64,000 nucleotides of DNA from Bacteroidetes bacterium HGW-Bacteroidetes-6 (GTDB taxonomy: Bacteria > Bacteroidota > Bacteroidia > Bacteroidales > DTU049). Made by a program: the position numbers and the translations under genes. Each line of letters starts with the position of its first letter. Positions within the stretch are counted from its first letter, which is position 1. The notes below the pieces were generated by a model. That model worked only from the letters and a program-made list of their open reading frames with translations, did no database searches and was not told the origin of the DNA. Positions 1 through 7,819 of this stretch are shown piece by piece. The stretch is taken from positions 62,001-126,000 of the forward strand of contig PHDB01000004.1 of assembly GCA_002842495.1 (NCBI GenBank). Reading direction: 5' to 3'.

Positions 1-2
1 TA

Positions 3-53
3 CGTAAAGATTCTGCAAAAACAAGCAAAGTCATACTTAAATATGACAAATAG
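3..53 (+). CDS. Possible 3' end of an upstream gene (partial)
   Basis: The frame starting at base 3 is open to a TAG at 51-53 and gives a short lysine-rich tail ending ILKYDK. This could be the C-terminus of a gene entering from the left edge. A second frame is open to about base 105, so the choice rests only on the look of the peptide. No function can be given. Confidence 0.3.
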   Translation, partial: RKDSAKTSKVILKYDK

Positions 54-150
54 CAGGTTATTTCGCCAATTACAACCACAATATTTAACAAATAGAAAGT
101 GTTAACAGCTTTGTTTTGTCGTATATTTACATGTATTAAAACGATAAATC

Positions 151-2145
151 ATGAAAACAATAATTTCTATCACTTTGATGTTTCTTTTTGTACTTATTTC
201 GGTGAGGGGTTTTTCGGAAGAGCCAGAAAAAAATAAGGCCAGAAAGAATGTGGAATTCACAAAAAAGAATTTCACCAAAAATATTGAATCGCTCGATTTT
301 GCTTTAGCAGAATTGAAAATGGGCGACCAGTACTACGAATATGGAAACTGGCTTTACGTGGATGCATTATTTCACTATTTGAACGCCTACACGGTTAATC
401 CAGACAACGCCGAACTGAACTACAAAATCGGGAAATCGTATTTAAACACTTTCAATAAGCAAGATGCATTACCGTACTTACAAGATGCATATATGCTCGA
501 TCCGGAAGTGAGCGCCGATGTAAAACTTCTTTTGGCTGAAGCCTATCAGATCAATTTCAAATTCGATAGTGCAATTGTGTATTACAACGATTTTTTGAAC
601 GAAAAATCACGTAAGGTGTACGACGAAGATTTTGCCAGAGCTGAATTGGGCATTAAGCAATCGCGAAATGCCATTATCATGGTAGCTGACCCCAAACCTT
701 TTGTTATTGGCTCAACGGGAAACAGCATCAATGGTTTGTATCCGGATTACTGTCCGGTTATTTCATCCGACGGAAAAACCATGTATTACACTTCGCGCAG
801 ACCGGGTACCACTGGTGGCGAACGCGATCAGAAAGACTTCAAGTACAATGAGGATATATACAAGGCCGAATTGATTAATGGAACATGGGTTTATGATGCC
901 GGGTCTGTAAAATTTAATTCCGACAACCACGATGCAACTGTTGGCCTTTCGGCCGACGGAAAAACGATGCTGGTTTATCGAGGAAGCAATGGCGGTGACC
1001 TTTATTATTCGCAACTTTCCGGTTGGAACGAATGGACCGATTTAAAACCTCTTGAAAATTTGAATACGGAATACAAAGAATCTTCGGCTGCAATTAGTCC
1101 CAACGGACAAAAATTGTACTTCACCAGCGATCGTCCAGGTGGATATGGTGGGCTCGATATTTATGTTTCACAGCTCAAAACCGATGGAAGCTGGGGAACT
1201 CCTGTTAATCTGGGACCAACTATCAATTCGCAATACGACGAAGAGGGTGTTTCTCTTAATGGCGATGGAACGGTGTTGTATTTTAGTTCGAACGGAACCC
1301 GCAGTATGGGCGGATACGATGTGTTTAAATCGCAATACGGCAATAATGCATGGACAACTCCCGAAAATCTCGGCTATCCGCTCAATACTCCCGAGGACGA
1401 TGTATTCTTTACCTTTACAGGAGATGAAAAAATGGGGTATTTTTCTTCGGAACGCGAAGATGGTTACGGAAGTCAGGACATCTATTCTGTTGAAATGATT
1501 CCACAGCGCAATCCAATGATTGTTTTGAATGGCTTGGTTATCGACAAACTTTCGGGCACTCTGGTTGAATATTCCGATGTAATGATTACTGACGAAGACG
1601 GCATAGAAATTGGCACATGGAACGATCTTGGGTTAGGAACTCCTATGTATTCGGTAGACGTTGAATCGGGAAAAACTTATCATATTTCAGTTCGCTCCGA
1701 AGGTTACATAGGTGTTGATGAAGATATCACCATTGGAGAAAGCAACGAAAACAGTGCTGATATCACACATATAACTGAATTGAGTCTGCTCGATATCCGT
1801 AGCCTGACTTTACCTAATGTATTCTTTGATTTTGATAAATCCGACCTGCGTCAGGCTGCCATCGACGATTTGAATTATGTGATTAAAGTCTTGAACGATT
1901 ATCCGTCCATTCAACTCGAACTATCCGGGAACACCGATATTATCGGGCCATGGGACTATAATCTTGCTTTGTCGCATACACGTGCAATTACTGTTTACAA
2001 TTACCTCACAAGTCATGGAATATCACCCGAACGATTGATTATCAGCTGGCATAGTTTTGATATGCCTTGGGGAGACAACTCAACCGATAACGGACGCCAG
2101 CTCAATCGCCGTACAGAATTAAAAATTGTTTCACACAATAATTAA
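151..2145 (+). CDS. PorE-like OmpA family protein with TPR, PD40 propeller and carboxypeptidase-regulatory-like domain
   Basis: The product of 664 residues starts with a Sec signal peptide (about residues 1-22), followed by TPR-like helices (about 50-170), a WD40/PD40-type propeller (about 185-455) whose blades contain repeated SSDGKTMYY-, SPNGQKLYF- and NGDGTVLYF-like strands, a short beta domain resembling a carboxypeptidase-regulatory domain (about 465-545), and a C-terminal OmpA domain (about 555-660). The OmpA part shows VFFDFDKSDLR, a GNTD..G variant of the usual GHTD motif, and the NRRTEL box, so peptidoglycan binding is likely. This domain order is that of PorE of the type IX secretion machinery, which links the outer membrane to peptidoglycan. 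Many Bacteroidota have paralogues of this architecture outside T9SS, so the PorE role is inferred. The gene stands alone and has a terminator about 95 bp downstream. Confidence 0.85.
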   Translation: MKTIISITLMFLFVLISVRGFSEEPEKNKARKNVEFTKKNFTKNIESLDFALAELKMGDQYYEYGNWLYVDALFHYLNAYTVNPDNAELNYKIGKSYLNTFNKQDALPYLQDAYMLDPEVSADVKLLLAEAYQINFKFDSAIVYYNDFLNEKSRKVYDEDFARAELGIKQSRNAIIMVADPKPFVIGSTGNSINGLYPDYCPVISSDGKTMYYTSRRPGTTGGERDQKDFKYNEDIYKAELINGTWVYDAGSVKFNSDNHDATVGLSADGKTMLVYRGSNGGDLYYSQLSGWNEWTDLKPLENLNTEYKESSAAISPNGQKLYFTSDRPGGYGGLDIYVSQLKTDGSWGTPVNLGPTINSQYDEEGVSLNGDGTVLYFSSNGTRSMGGYDVFKSQYGNNAWTTPENLGYPLNTPEDDVFFTFTGDEKMGYFSSEREDGYGSQDIYSVEMIPQRNPMIVLNGLVIDKLSGTLVEYSDVMITDEDGIEIGTWNDLGLGTPMYSVDVESGKTYHISVRSEGYIGVDEDITIGESNENSADITHITELSLLDIRSLTLPNVFFDFDKSDLRQAAIDDLNYVIKVLNDYPSIQLELSGNTDIIGPWDYNLALSHTRAITVYNYLTSHGISPERLIISWHSFDMPWGDNSTDNGRQLNRRTELKIVSHNN

Positions 2146-2240
2146 AAACAAGGCGGCGTTATTCAATAACTAGAGTGAGTTCCAGCAACTGTTCTTTTTC
2201 ATCGCTCTTTGTTTGGATAGCTCTCATGGTGGGTAATGTG

Positions 2241-2271
2241 ATGCCCGGGGATTTTTCTCCGGGCATTTTTT
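2241..2271 (+). terminator. Rho-independent terminator
   Basis: ATGCCCGG (2241-2248) pairs with CCGGGCAT (2259-2266). The helix can extend three pairs inward with one G-T wobble, and a T-run follows. It probably ends the OmpA-family transcript. Confidence 0.85.
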
Positions 2272-2420
2272 ATGCCATGTTGTATAAATAAGAATTTGAA
2301 AAAGTGTTATCGAAAGTCGAAAACAACCCAAATCTGCGCAAGAACAAACCAAAAAACACTGAAATAAAACAGACCTATAACTCCCAACCATTACAATTGC
2401 CATGAAACAGAGATAACTCA

Positions 2421-2452
2421 TTGAACAACATCGCTACAATGTATTATCTTTG
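2421..2452 (+). promoter_or_regulatory. Bacteroidota-type promoter of the DMT transporter
   Basis: TTG at 2421-2423 and TATCTTTG at 2445-2452 (consensus TAnnTTTG) are separated by 21 bp, which is the normal -33/-7 spacing of Bacteroidota. The -7 box ends only 5 bases before the ATG at 2458, so the transcript would be leaderless or nearly so. Confidence 0.65.
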
Positions 2453-2457
2453 CAGCA

Positions 2458-3390
2458 ATGAAAAGCAAATGGTTTATATATCTGAGTCTGGTATTTGCCA
2501 TGGCGGTATGGAGTTACTCGTATGTACTCATTAAAATTGTGTACTCATACGATGTACCTCCATCAATGCTTGTTTTTTTCAGGCTTGTAATAGCAGCCAG
2601 TTCCTTGCTGCTTTTCAGTAAACTTACCGGCAAGCTTCAAAAAATAAAAAAAAAAGATCGCAAACTTTTTTTATTTCTCGCTGTTTTTGAACCCGTTTTA
2701 TACTATATTGGCGAAAGCAACGGGCTCATGTTTGTTACTCCAACGGTAGGCTCTATCATTATTGCAACCATTCCTGTTTTTACTCCCTTTGTACTCTATC
2801 TCTACTATTCAGAAAAAATGGATCGAAGCAATCTGTTTGGCATTGTGATTTCGTTTATTGGAGTGATGTTGGTGATTTTCGACGACAACTACCAACTTTC
2901 GGCTTCCGGCAAAGGGATTGCCTTCATGTTTTTTGCTGTAATGAGCGCACTGGGCTACACTGTTATCATTAAGCGTCTTACACAAAAGTACAACTCCTAC
3001 ACCATTGTAGCCATGCAAACATCGATAGGAGCCATATTGTATTTGCCGATTTTCCTTTTGACCGATTTTTCGGCGTTGAATCAAATTACATACACATGGG
3101 AATTGTTTTCGTATATCGCCGTGTTAGCTGTTTTTGCGACCACCATTGCCTACATTATTTTTTCGTCGGGCATACGAGAAATTGGAGCTACCAAGGCCAC
3201 CATTTTCGCTAATCTTATCCCGGTTCTAACAGCTTTGATGGCTGTTTTGTCGGGCATGGAACTCATGCCAATGCGAAAGTTGTTGGGGGTACTAATTGTA
3301 ATTGCAGGGGTATTTCTGTCGCAAAGCAAAAAGCCTTTTCTGGGACTTCCCGGAATGGTTTCAAATTATTTCACAAAGAAAAATTCATAA
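2458..3390 (+). CDS. DMT-superfamily (EamA) transporter
   Basis: A 310-residue inner-membrane protein with about ten hydrophobic segments arranged as two EamA halves. The N-terminus (MKSKWFIYLSLVFAMAVW) reads straight into helix 1, which fixes the start at 2458 although no ribosome binding site is present. EamA proteins export or exchange small metabolites such as amino acids or nucleotide-sugar precursors; the substrate cannot be told from sequence. The last 20 bases overlap the end of the convergent mqnA gene. A basic tail (about residues 290-310) follows the last helix. Confidence 0.85.
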   Translation: MKSKWFIYLSLVFAMAVWSYSYVLIKIVYSYDVPPSMLVFFRLVIAASSLLLFSKLTGKLQKIKKKDRKLFLFLAVFEPVLYYIGESNGLMFVTPTVGSIIIATIPVFTPFVLYLYYSEKMDRSNLFGIVISFIGVMLVIFDDNYQLSASGKGIAFMFFAVMSALGYTVIIKRLTQKYNSYTIVAMQTSIGAILYLPIFLLTDFSALNQITYTWELFSYIAVLAVFATTIAYIIFSSGIREIGATKATIFANLIPVLTALMAVLSGMELMPMRKLLGVLIVIAGVFLSQSKKPFLGLPGMVSNYFTKKNS

Positions 3391-4084
3391 AATATTCCAT
3401 TCCCCTTTTCGAATCTTCATCCATACGATAACGGATATTACGTTTCACATAAGATATGGCATCCGACATGGGAAGACCTGCCGAGCCAAAATGACTGATG
3501 GCTTCCGAAGCAAAATTAACACCAAATTCTAGCGCACGATTCAGATTGGGCAAACGCGATTCGTCCATCCCAATACGGCTAATCCACACAGCAAACACAA
3601 AAGGAAGGCCCGTCATATTCTTCCATTCATCCGACAAATCGTATTTAAACTCGAAATTTGCAGCCATCGAAAATGCTTTATCGCCAATAGCAATTATGGC
3701 ATCTGATGGAAGCTCCTGAGGAACAAACTCGGGTTCTATTTTCCAATGATTCCGGCAAAGCACTTTAACCAGTTGATTCGAGCTACGCGAATCGGTATCG
3801 GGAGCAATGGTTTTTATTTTGTCGACAGATTTATGGCTGAGCAACAAGACCGATCGGACAGGGCCATTGGCGGCAATACAAAACGGCTCAATAATTTTGT
3901 AATTCTTCAGCGAAGCAAGAGCTCCAACGGGAACCAGTGCCACATCGGAGATTTCTTCGGCAAAGTTTTTTGCACATTGTGCCGGATTTACAATTTCGAG
4001 ACGCGAATAAAGACCACGAGGAGCCTGAATAAGACCGTAGTGAAATGGATATGAATTGAGATAACTGACAAGAGAGATTTTCAT
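3371..4084 (-). CDS. mqnA: Chorismate dehydratase MqnA (menaquinone biosynthesis)
   Basis: The 237-residue product has the MqnA/MqnD periplasmic-binding-protein-like fold without a signal peptide: an N-terminal VSYLNSYPFHYGL strand-helix, the VALVPVGAL segment, a GPVRSVLLLS strand and the IGDKAF segment. MqnA removes water from chorismate to give 3-[(1-carboxyvinyl)oxy]benzoate, the first committed step of the futalosine route to menaquinone. The length is slightly short of the usual 250-280 residues. No other mqn gene is in the window, which is common because the pathway genes are scattered in Bacteroidota. The 3' end overlaps the convergent transporter gene by 20 bp. Confidence 0.85.
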   Translation of the reverse strand: MKISLVSYLNSYPFHYGLIQAPRGLYSRLEIVNPAQCAKNFAEEISDVALVPVGALASLKNYKIIEPFCIAANGPVRSVLLLSHKSVDKIKTIAPDTDSRSSNQLVKVLCRNHWKIEPEFVPQELPSDAIIAIGDKAFSMAANFEFKYDLSDEWKNMTGLPFVFAVWISRIGMDESRLPNLNRALEFGVNFASEAISHFGSAGLPMSDAISYVKRNIRYRMDEDSKRGMEYFMNFSL

Positions 4085-4190
4085 TTTTCAATAATTTAAA
4101 CATTTGTTTAATTGCAAATTAGCAGTAAAAACAAGTTTATAATACAAATGGTAATACAGCTACCAAAGTTACGACTAATAATCCACAACG

Positions 4191-5078
4191 TTAGTTGTTC
4201 TTTTTCAGAATATAAATCAGACTAGAGTAATTGTTGTTTCTTCGGGCTTTGGCATTGAAACGCCATCCCTTAAAAAAAGAACTGATTAGCCGGGATTTAC
4301 CTGTAGTATTTTTTTCGCTCAACATCGAGATATAATATGCATCGAGTTTCATCGGTAAAATCTGCCGCAAAGTGAAATCGTATTTCTTAGCCAAAAAGCG
4401 CAAATCGTCTTTTCGGAAATGATACAAATGGCGAGGCACATCATAGGCCGCCCAGTTTCCCCGATAATAAACAGCATCCGGGCTTTCGGGATTGGGAACA
4501 GCAACCACCAGTGTCCCACCTGCAGATAAAATACGCGAAAAGTTTTTCCAATAGAAATCAATATCTTCAACATGCTCCAAAACGTGCCAAAGCGTGATTG
4601 CGTCGCGCGAAGCATCGGGAATTTGAATAAATTCAGGAACAGGAAGCACATTTACACCATATTTCTCTTCGGCAATGCTACGTGCACTTTCTTCGGGTTC
4701 AATTCCAAGAACATCGAACCCACGTTGTTTGGCCTCGAACGGAAATGCCCCAACACCGCAACCAATATCGAGCAATCGTTTTCCTGTGGTATTCCGGGCT
4801 ACAATCTTCACTTTGCGGCGCAATGTGTAACGTCGGGCCATCAGATACAATTTATTCACCATTCCCTTTTTTGTTTCGGAATGCGATATATAATCCGTCG
4901 ACTGATAATATTCTCCGAGCTTTTCATCTTCCGGACGCGGATTGGTAAATAAAAAACCGCAGCTATTGCACCGTGCAATATTAAATACCTCGCCCGATAC
5001 AAGAAAGTCTTTTGCCGATAGTACTTCCGGAACAAGCTGGTCGCTTCCACAAACAGGACACTGTTTTAATGCATTCAT
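4191..5078 (-). CDS. Class I SAM-dependent methyltransferase with N-terminal zinc ribbon
   Basis: The start is set at 5078 (MNALKQCPVC), because the longer reading frame would run into the divergent promoter region. The product of about 295 residues begins with two CxxC pairs (CPVC and CNSC) typical of a zinc ribbon, followed by a Rossmann methyltransferase core with motif I LLDIGCGVGAFPFEA, an acidic IEPEESA strand, and a WHVLEHV segment after motif II. Proteins of this shape occur in polysaccharide, lipid or small-molecule modification; the substrate is unknown. It is transcribed divergently from the acyl-CoA reductase gene, with a TAATTTTG -7 box at 5096-5103 on the minus strand. Confidence 0.8.
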   Translation of the reverse strand: MNALKQCPVCGSDQLVPEVLSAKDFLVSGEVFNIARCNSCGFLFTNPRPEDEKLGEYYQSTDYISHSETKKGMVNKLYLMARRYTLRRKVKIVARNTTGKRLLDIGCGVGAFPFEAKQRGFDVLGIEPEESARSIAEEKYGVNVLPVPEFIQIPDASRDAITLWHVLEHVEDIDFYWKNFSRILSAGGTLVVAVPNPESPDAVYYRGNWAAYDVPRHLYHFRKDDLRFLAKKYDFTLRQILPMKLDAYYISMLSEKNTTGKSRLISSFFKGWRFNAKARRNNNYSSLIYILKKNN

Positions 5079-5095
5079 TCTTTGTAATTCTATTG

Positions 5096-5103
5096 CAAAA
5101 TTA
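5096..5103 (-). promoter_or_regulatory. -7 box of the methyltransferase gene
   Basis: Read on the minus strand this is TAATTTTG, an exact TAnnTTTG match 17 bases before the ATG at 5078. No convincing -33 element was found at the right distance. Confidence 0.45.
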
Positions 5104-5137
5104 GCAAATAAGCCGATTGAAAGCGAACAAAAATTTC

Positions 5138-5145
5138 TACCTTCG
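5138..5145 (+). promoter_or_regulatory. -7 box of the acyl-CoA reductase gene
   Basis: TACCTTCG differs from TAnnTTTG at one position and ends three bases before the ATG at 5149. If it is used, the mRNA is leaderless or the true start is the in-frame ATG at 5164. Confidence 0.4.
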
Positions 5146-5148
5146 CAA

Positions 5149-6195
5149 ATGGAACCCGATACTATGAAATCAGACAGAATTAGCAATTATCTTCGGAACT
5201 TTGCCAACGAAATCGGCATAGGTGCACATAAATTCGAAACCGAAAACTTACCCAAAGCATTTCTTGATGCCCAGCAACACAACAAATGGTTTACTAAAAA
5301 CAACATCCTGACTGCCATGAACTATTGGGCCGACAAGCTCGCCAATAAAGCCGAAGTTGAGTTGTGGCTTGGTAAATATGCCGAACCTGATAGCTATTCT
5401 GAAAAAAAAATACTGCTAATTTTAGCCGGCAACATTCCCGCTGTTGGATTTCACGATGTGCTTTGCACACTATTGAGCGGACATAGAGCTGAAATAAAAC
5501 TATCGTCTGACGACCGCTTTCTGATTCCGTGGTTGCTCGAGAAACTCAGCGATATCATTCCTCAATGGAAAAATCGTTATCAATTTCATGATGGATTAAT
5601 CAAGGATTTCGATGCTGTGATAGCAACCGGCAGCAACCAGAGTGCAAAGACTTTTGAAAGCTATTTTAGCAACAAGCCTCGCATTATTCGACACAATCGA
5701 AGTAGCATAGCTGTTATTCACAGCGACGACAGCAACGAAAATCTGCAACAACTGGCCAATGATGTGTTTTTGTATTTTGGGCTTGGTTGTCGCAATGTAA
5801 CAACAATTTTGCTGCCAGTCAATTTCGACAAACAACGACTCTTCGATGCTTTTCTGCCTTGGAGTCATTTGGGCCAGCACAATGCTTTTGCCAACAACCA
5901 CGATTATTACAACGGATATTTTAGTCTCACCAACGAAGAACTGCTCGATGGTGGTTTTTACTTGCTTCGGAAGCATGCAGGCATACATGCACCTTTATCG
6001 GTCATCAATTTTCAGGAATACAGCAGCGATGAACAAGCCATCGCATTCATTACAGCCAACTCGAACGACATCCAGTGTATTGTCTCTTCAAAAAACATTG
6101 TAGAAGGAACAGTTATGCCCGGCCAAGCTCAGTTCCCAGCTCTTGGAGAATATGCAGATGGAGTTGACACGATGAAGTTTTTGCTGCAACAATAA
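5149..6195 (+). CDS. LuxC-family acyl-CoA reductase
   Basis: A product of 349 residues (344 if the ATG at 5164 is used) related to LuxC, the fatty-acyl-CoA reductase that converts acyl-CoA plus NADPH to aldehyde through a cysteine thioester. The ILLILAGNIPAVGFHDV segment and the FGLGCRNVT segment, with the likely nucleophilic cysteine, are clear, and the C-terminus keeps the PGQAQFPALGEYADGVDT region. In other bacteria LuxC works with acyl-protein synthetase LuxE, but Bacteroidota carry stand-alone copies whose role is unknown. The longer frame back to 4942 is rejected because it runs through the neighbouring gene. Confidence 0.75.
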   Translation: MEPDTMKSDRISNYLRNFANEIGIGAHKFETENLPKAFLDAQQHNKWFTKNNILTAMNYWADKLANKAEVELWLGKYAEPDSYSEKKILLILAGNIPAVGFHDVLCTLLSGHRAEIKLSSDDRFLIPWLLEKLSDIIPQWKNRYQFHDGLIKDFDAVIATGSNQSAKTFESYFSNKPRIIRHNRSSIAVIHSDDSNENLQQLANDVFLYFGLGCRNVTTILLPVNFDKQRLFDAFLPWSHLGQHNAFANNHDYYNGYFSLTNEELLDGGFYLLRKHAGIHAPLSVINFQEYSSDEQAIAFITANSNDIQCIVSSKNIVEGTVMPGQAQFPALGEYADGVDTMKFLLQQ

Positions 6196-6356
6196 GACTT
6201 CGTGAAATAAAAAGCAAACTCCCTGAGCAACCATTAAGGAAAAGAATCCATAGACAACTTGCTTTTGCGTTCAATAGTTATTTGACTGCACGTTGAAAGC
6301 AAAATAAGATTTACACACATTGATAAATTTCAGCCACCAATGCAACTAACCGGAGG

Positions 6357-7700
6357 CTAAAACTCCAATCCGCTCCGACATCCATCGAATTCATGAGTAT
6401 TGTTGTAGCGAGATTTGTCGGAGAAACCATTTTGTTTTGCTTTATAAAGAAACGCCTGAGCTTGCACACAGTCTTTTTTCCCTGCATAAAAAGCTGCAAA
6501 CAAAAAGAGCATTTCATTATTATCGGGCTCTACCATCTGATACATGCGTAGCTGACTAAACAGTTGTGCCGTTTTGGCTTTGAATGCCTGAGATGAAAAC
6601 GAATACGCAACAATTCCACAATATGCCTTCAGGCGACGCGAAAGGTCGTAACCTAAAGAAAGCGTATCGACTATTTTGTTGTTTTGAAGCGAATCGAGAA
6701 ATGCTGCAAAATGAACTGTATCGGCAAGCTGAAACATAGTTCTTATTTTCCCCTGCAAGACGACCTCATTCATCATTGCAGCATCGTACTCTTCGATGAA
6801 GGAAGCGGGAATGGCTTTCCCAAGGCTATCCGAAAATTGCACAAGCGAATTGGCATTATTCTGTCCGAGTGCATAAATGCCTGCACCTGCAGAGGCCATA
6901 GCCATGTCGGGACGACCAGATACAGTCATGTTACGACAACGATCAAGGATTTCCTTTTCGGCAGTTGCATTGGAGGTCGATCCGGCAGCAAGGCGATTTA
7001 TCAAACAAAAAAAATCGCCAAAAACATCGACAGGAGGCCATTCGTGTTTCCCTGAAAAAACGGTAACCGGCAAATATTTCGATTTCCGCGACTGAGCTTG
7101 TACATTCAGCAGTTCGAGATAATTAAAATCGCCACTTCCACAAAAAGCCATGCAAGACCGCTTCGATTGCATCCATACTTGCGGGTTAGCAGGCCCAGCT
7201 CCACAAAGGGCTGTTGCTTTCACTTGTGGAAGCATGTTTTCGAACATCGATACCACACGGGCTCCACCCGAGAAACCAGCCAAGAACATCATTGAGGTAT
7301 CGACAGGAGCAATGGATGACAATTCTTCGAGCCAGGGTTTAAAATTCTTCTGTATTTTTTCGAATGGTACTTCGTTGGCCGATGGGTCGAAACCAGCCAT
7401 AACAACATGATATCGGTCGGCCAAAGGCTTATACATCTTGAGCACAGGAGCTGTTTTTCCATGGGCATCGAACAACACCAGTAACGGCAGTTTTGTGTCG
7501 CCAGTACCAGCCGGAATATAGATGGAAAAATGAACTGAAGTATCAAATTTCGCAGCTATATTTTGCTGAACATTTCCCTGAAGTTCGTCGTTACAATAGG
7601 TACATTTTTGCCCTGTGCACGATGCAACCGACAATGCAACCAAAGCTACCAGAAACAACACCAACGATTTGCCCCGACAGAAGTAAGCTATCTTTATCAT
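6357..7700 (-). CDS. Lipoprotein with alpha/beta-hydrolase-like domain
   Basis: The start is placed at 7700, where a basic n-region, a hydrophobic stretch and the lipobox SVASC predict an outer-membrane or periplasmic lipoprotein of about 447 residues. The first half has a serine-hydrolase look: IYIPAGTGDTKLPLLVLFDAHG, a nucleophile elbow GFSGGARV, and a histidine in GKHEWPP near the expected catalytic position. The second half is alpha-helical and alanine-rich, possibly TPR-like. Feruloyl-esterase/PHB-depolymerase-like enzymes share the first half, but the substrate is not recognisable. The upstream boundary is a terminator shared with the P5C dehydrogenase gene, so it likely has its own promoter. 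Confidence 0.65.
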   Translation of the reverse strand: MIKIAYFCRGKSLVLFLVALVALSVASCTGQKCTYCNDELQGNVQQNIAAKFDTSVHFSIYIPAGTGDTKLPLLVLFDAHGKTAPVLKMYKPLADRYHVVMAGFDPSANEVPFEKIQKNFKPWLEELSSIAPVDTSMMFLAGFSGGARVVSMFENMLPQVKATALCGAGPANPQVWMQSKRSCMAFCGSGDFNYLELLNVQAQSRKSKYLPVTVFSGKHEWPPVDVFGDFFCLINRLAAGSTSNATAEKEILDRCRNMTVSGRPDMAMASAGAGIYALGQNNANSLVQFSDSLGKAIPASFIEEYDAAMMNEVVLQGKIRTMFQLADTVHFAAFLDSLQNNKIVDTLSLGYDLSRRLKAYCGIVAYSFSSQAFKAKTAQLFSQLRMYQMVEPDNNEMLFLFAAFYAGKKDCVQAQAFLYKAKQNGFSDKSRYNNTHEFDGCRSGLEF

Positions 7701-7772
7701 TTTACCACTGATTATCAAACAAAAATACGCAATCCGATGCAATTTAGAAACATTTTCTTTGCAGTAAAAAGC

Positions 7773-7801
7773 AAAAAACCCGTCGGATCGGACGGGTTTT
7801 A
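7773..7801 (-). terminator. Rho-independent terminator of the P5C dehydrogenase gene
   Basis: A perfect 10-bp stem (AAAACCCGTC at 7775-7784 with GACGGGTTTT at 7791-7800) closes a 6-base loop. Read on the minus strand it ends in a T-run. Confidence 0.85.
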
Positions 7802-7819
7802 AATCAGCAAAACATGGGT

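Larger units (their letters stand above)
2146..2457. other. Intergenic region with terminator and promoter
   Basis: This 312-bp gap holds a rho-independent terminator in its first half and the promoter of the transporter gene at its right end. I see no further gene in it. Confidence 0.7.

Noticed and set aside
4942-5148. Upstream extension of the acyl-CoA reductase frame
   Set aside because: It runs antisense through the methyltransferase start and its promoter, and the family begins near residue 70 of this longer frame.
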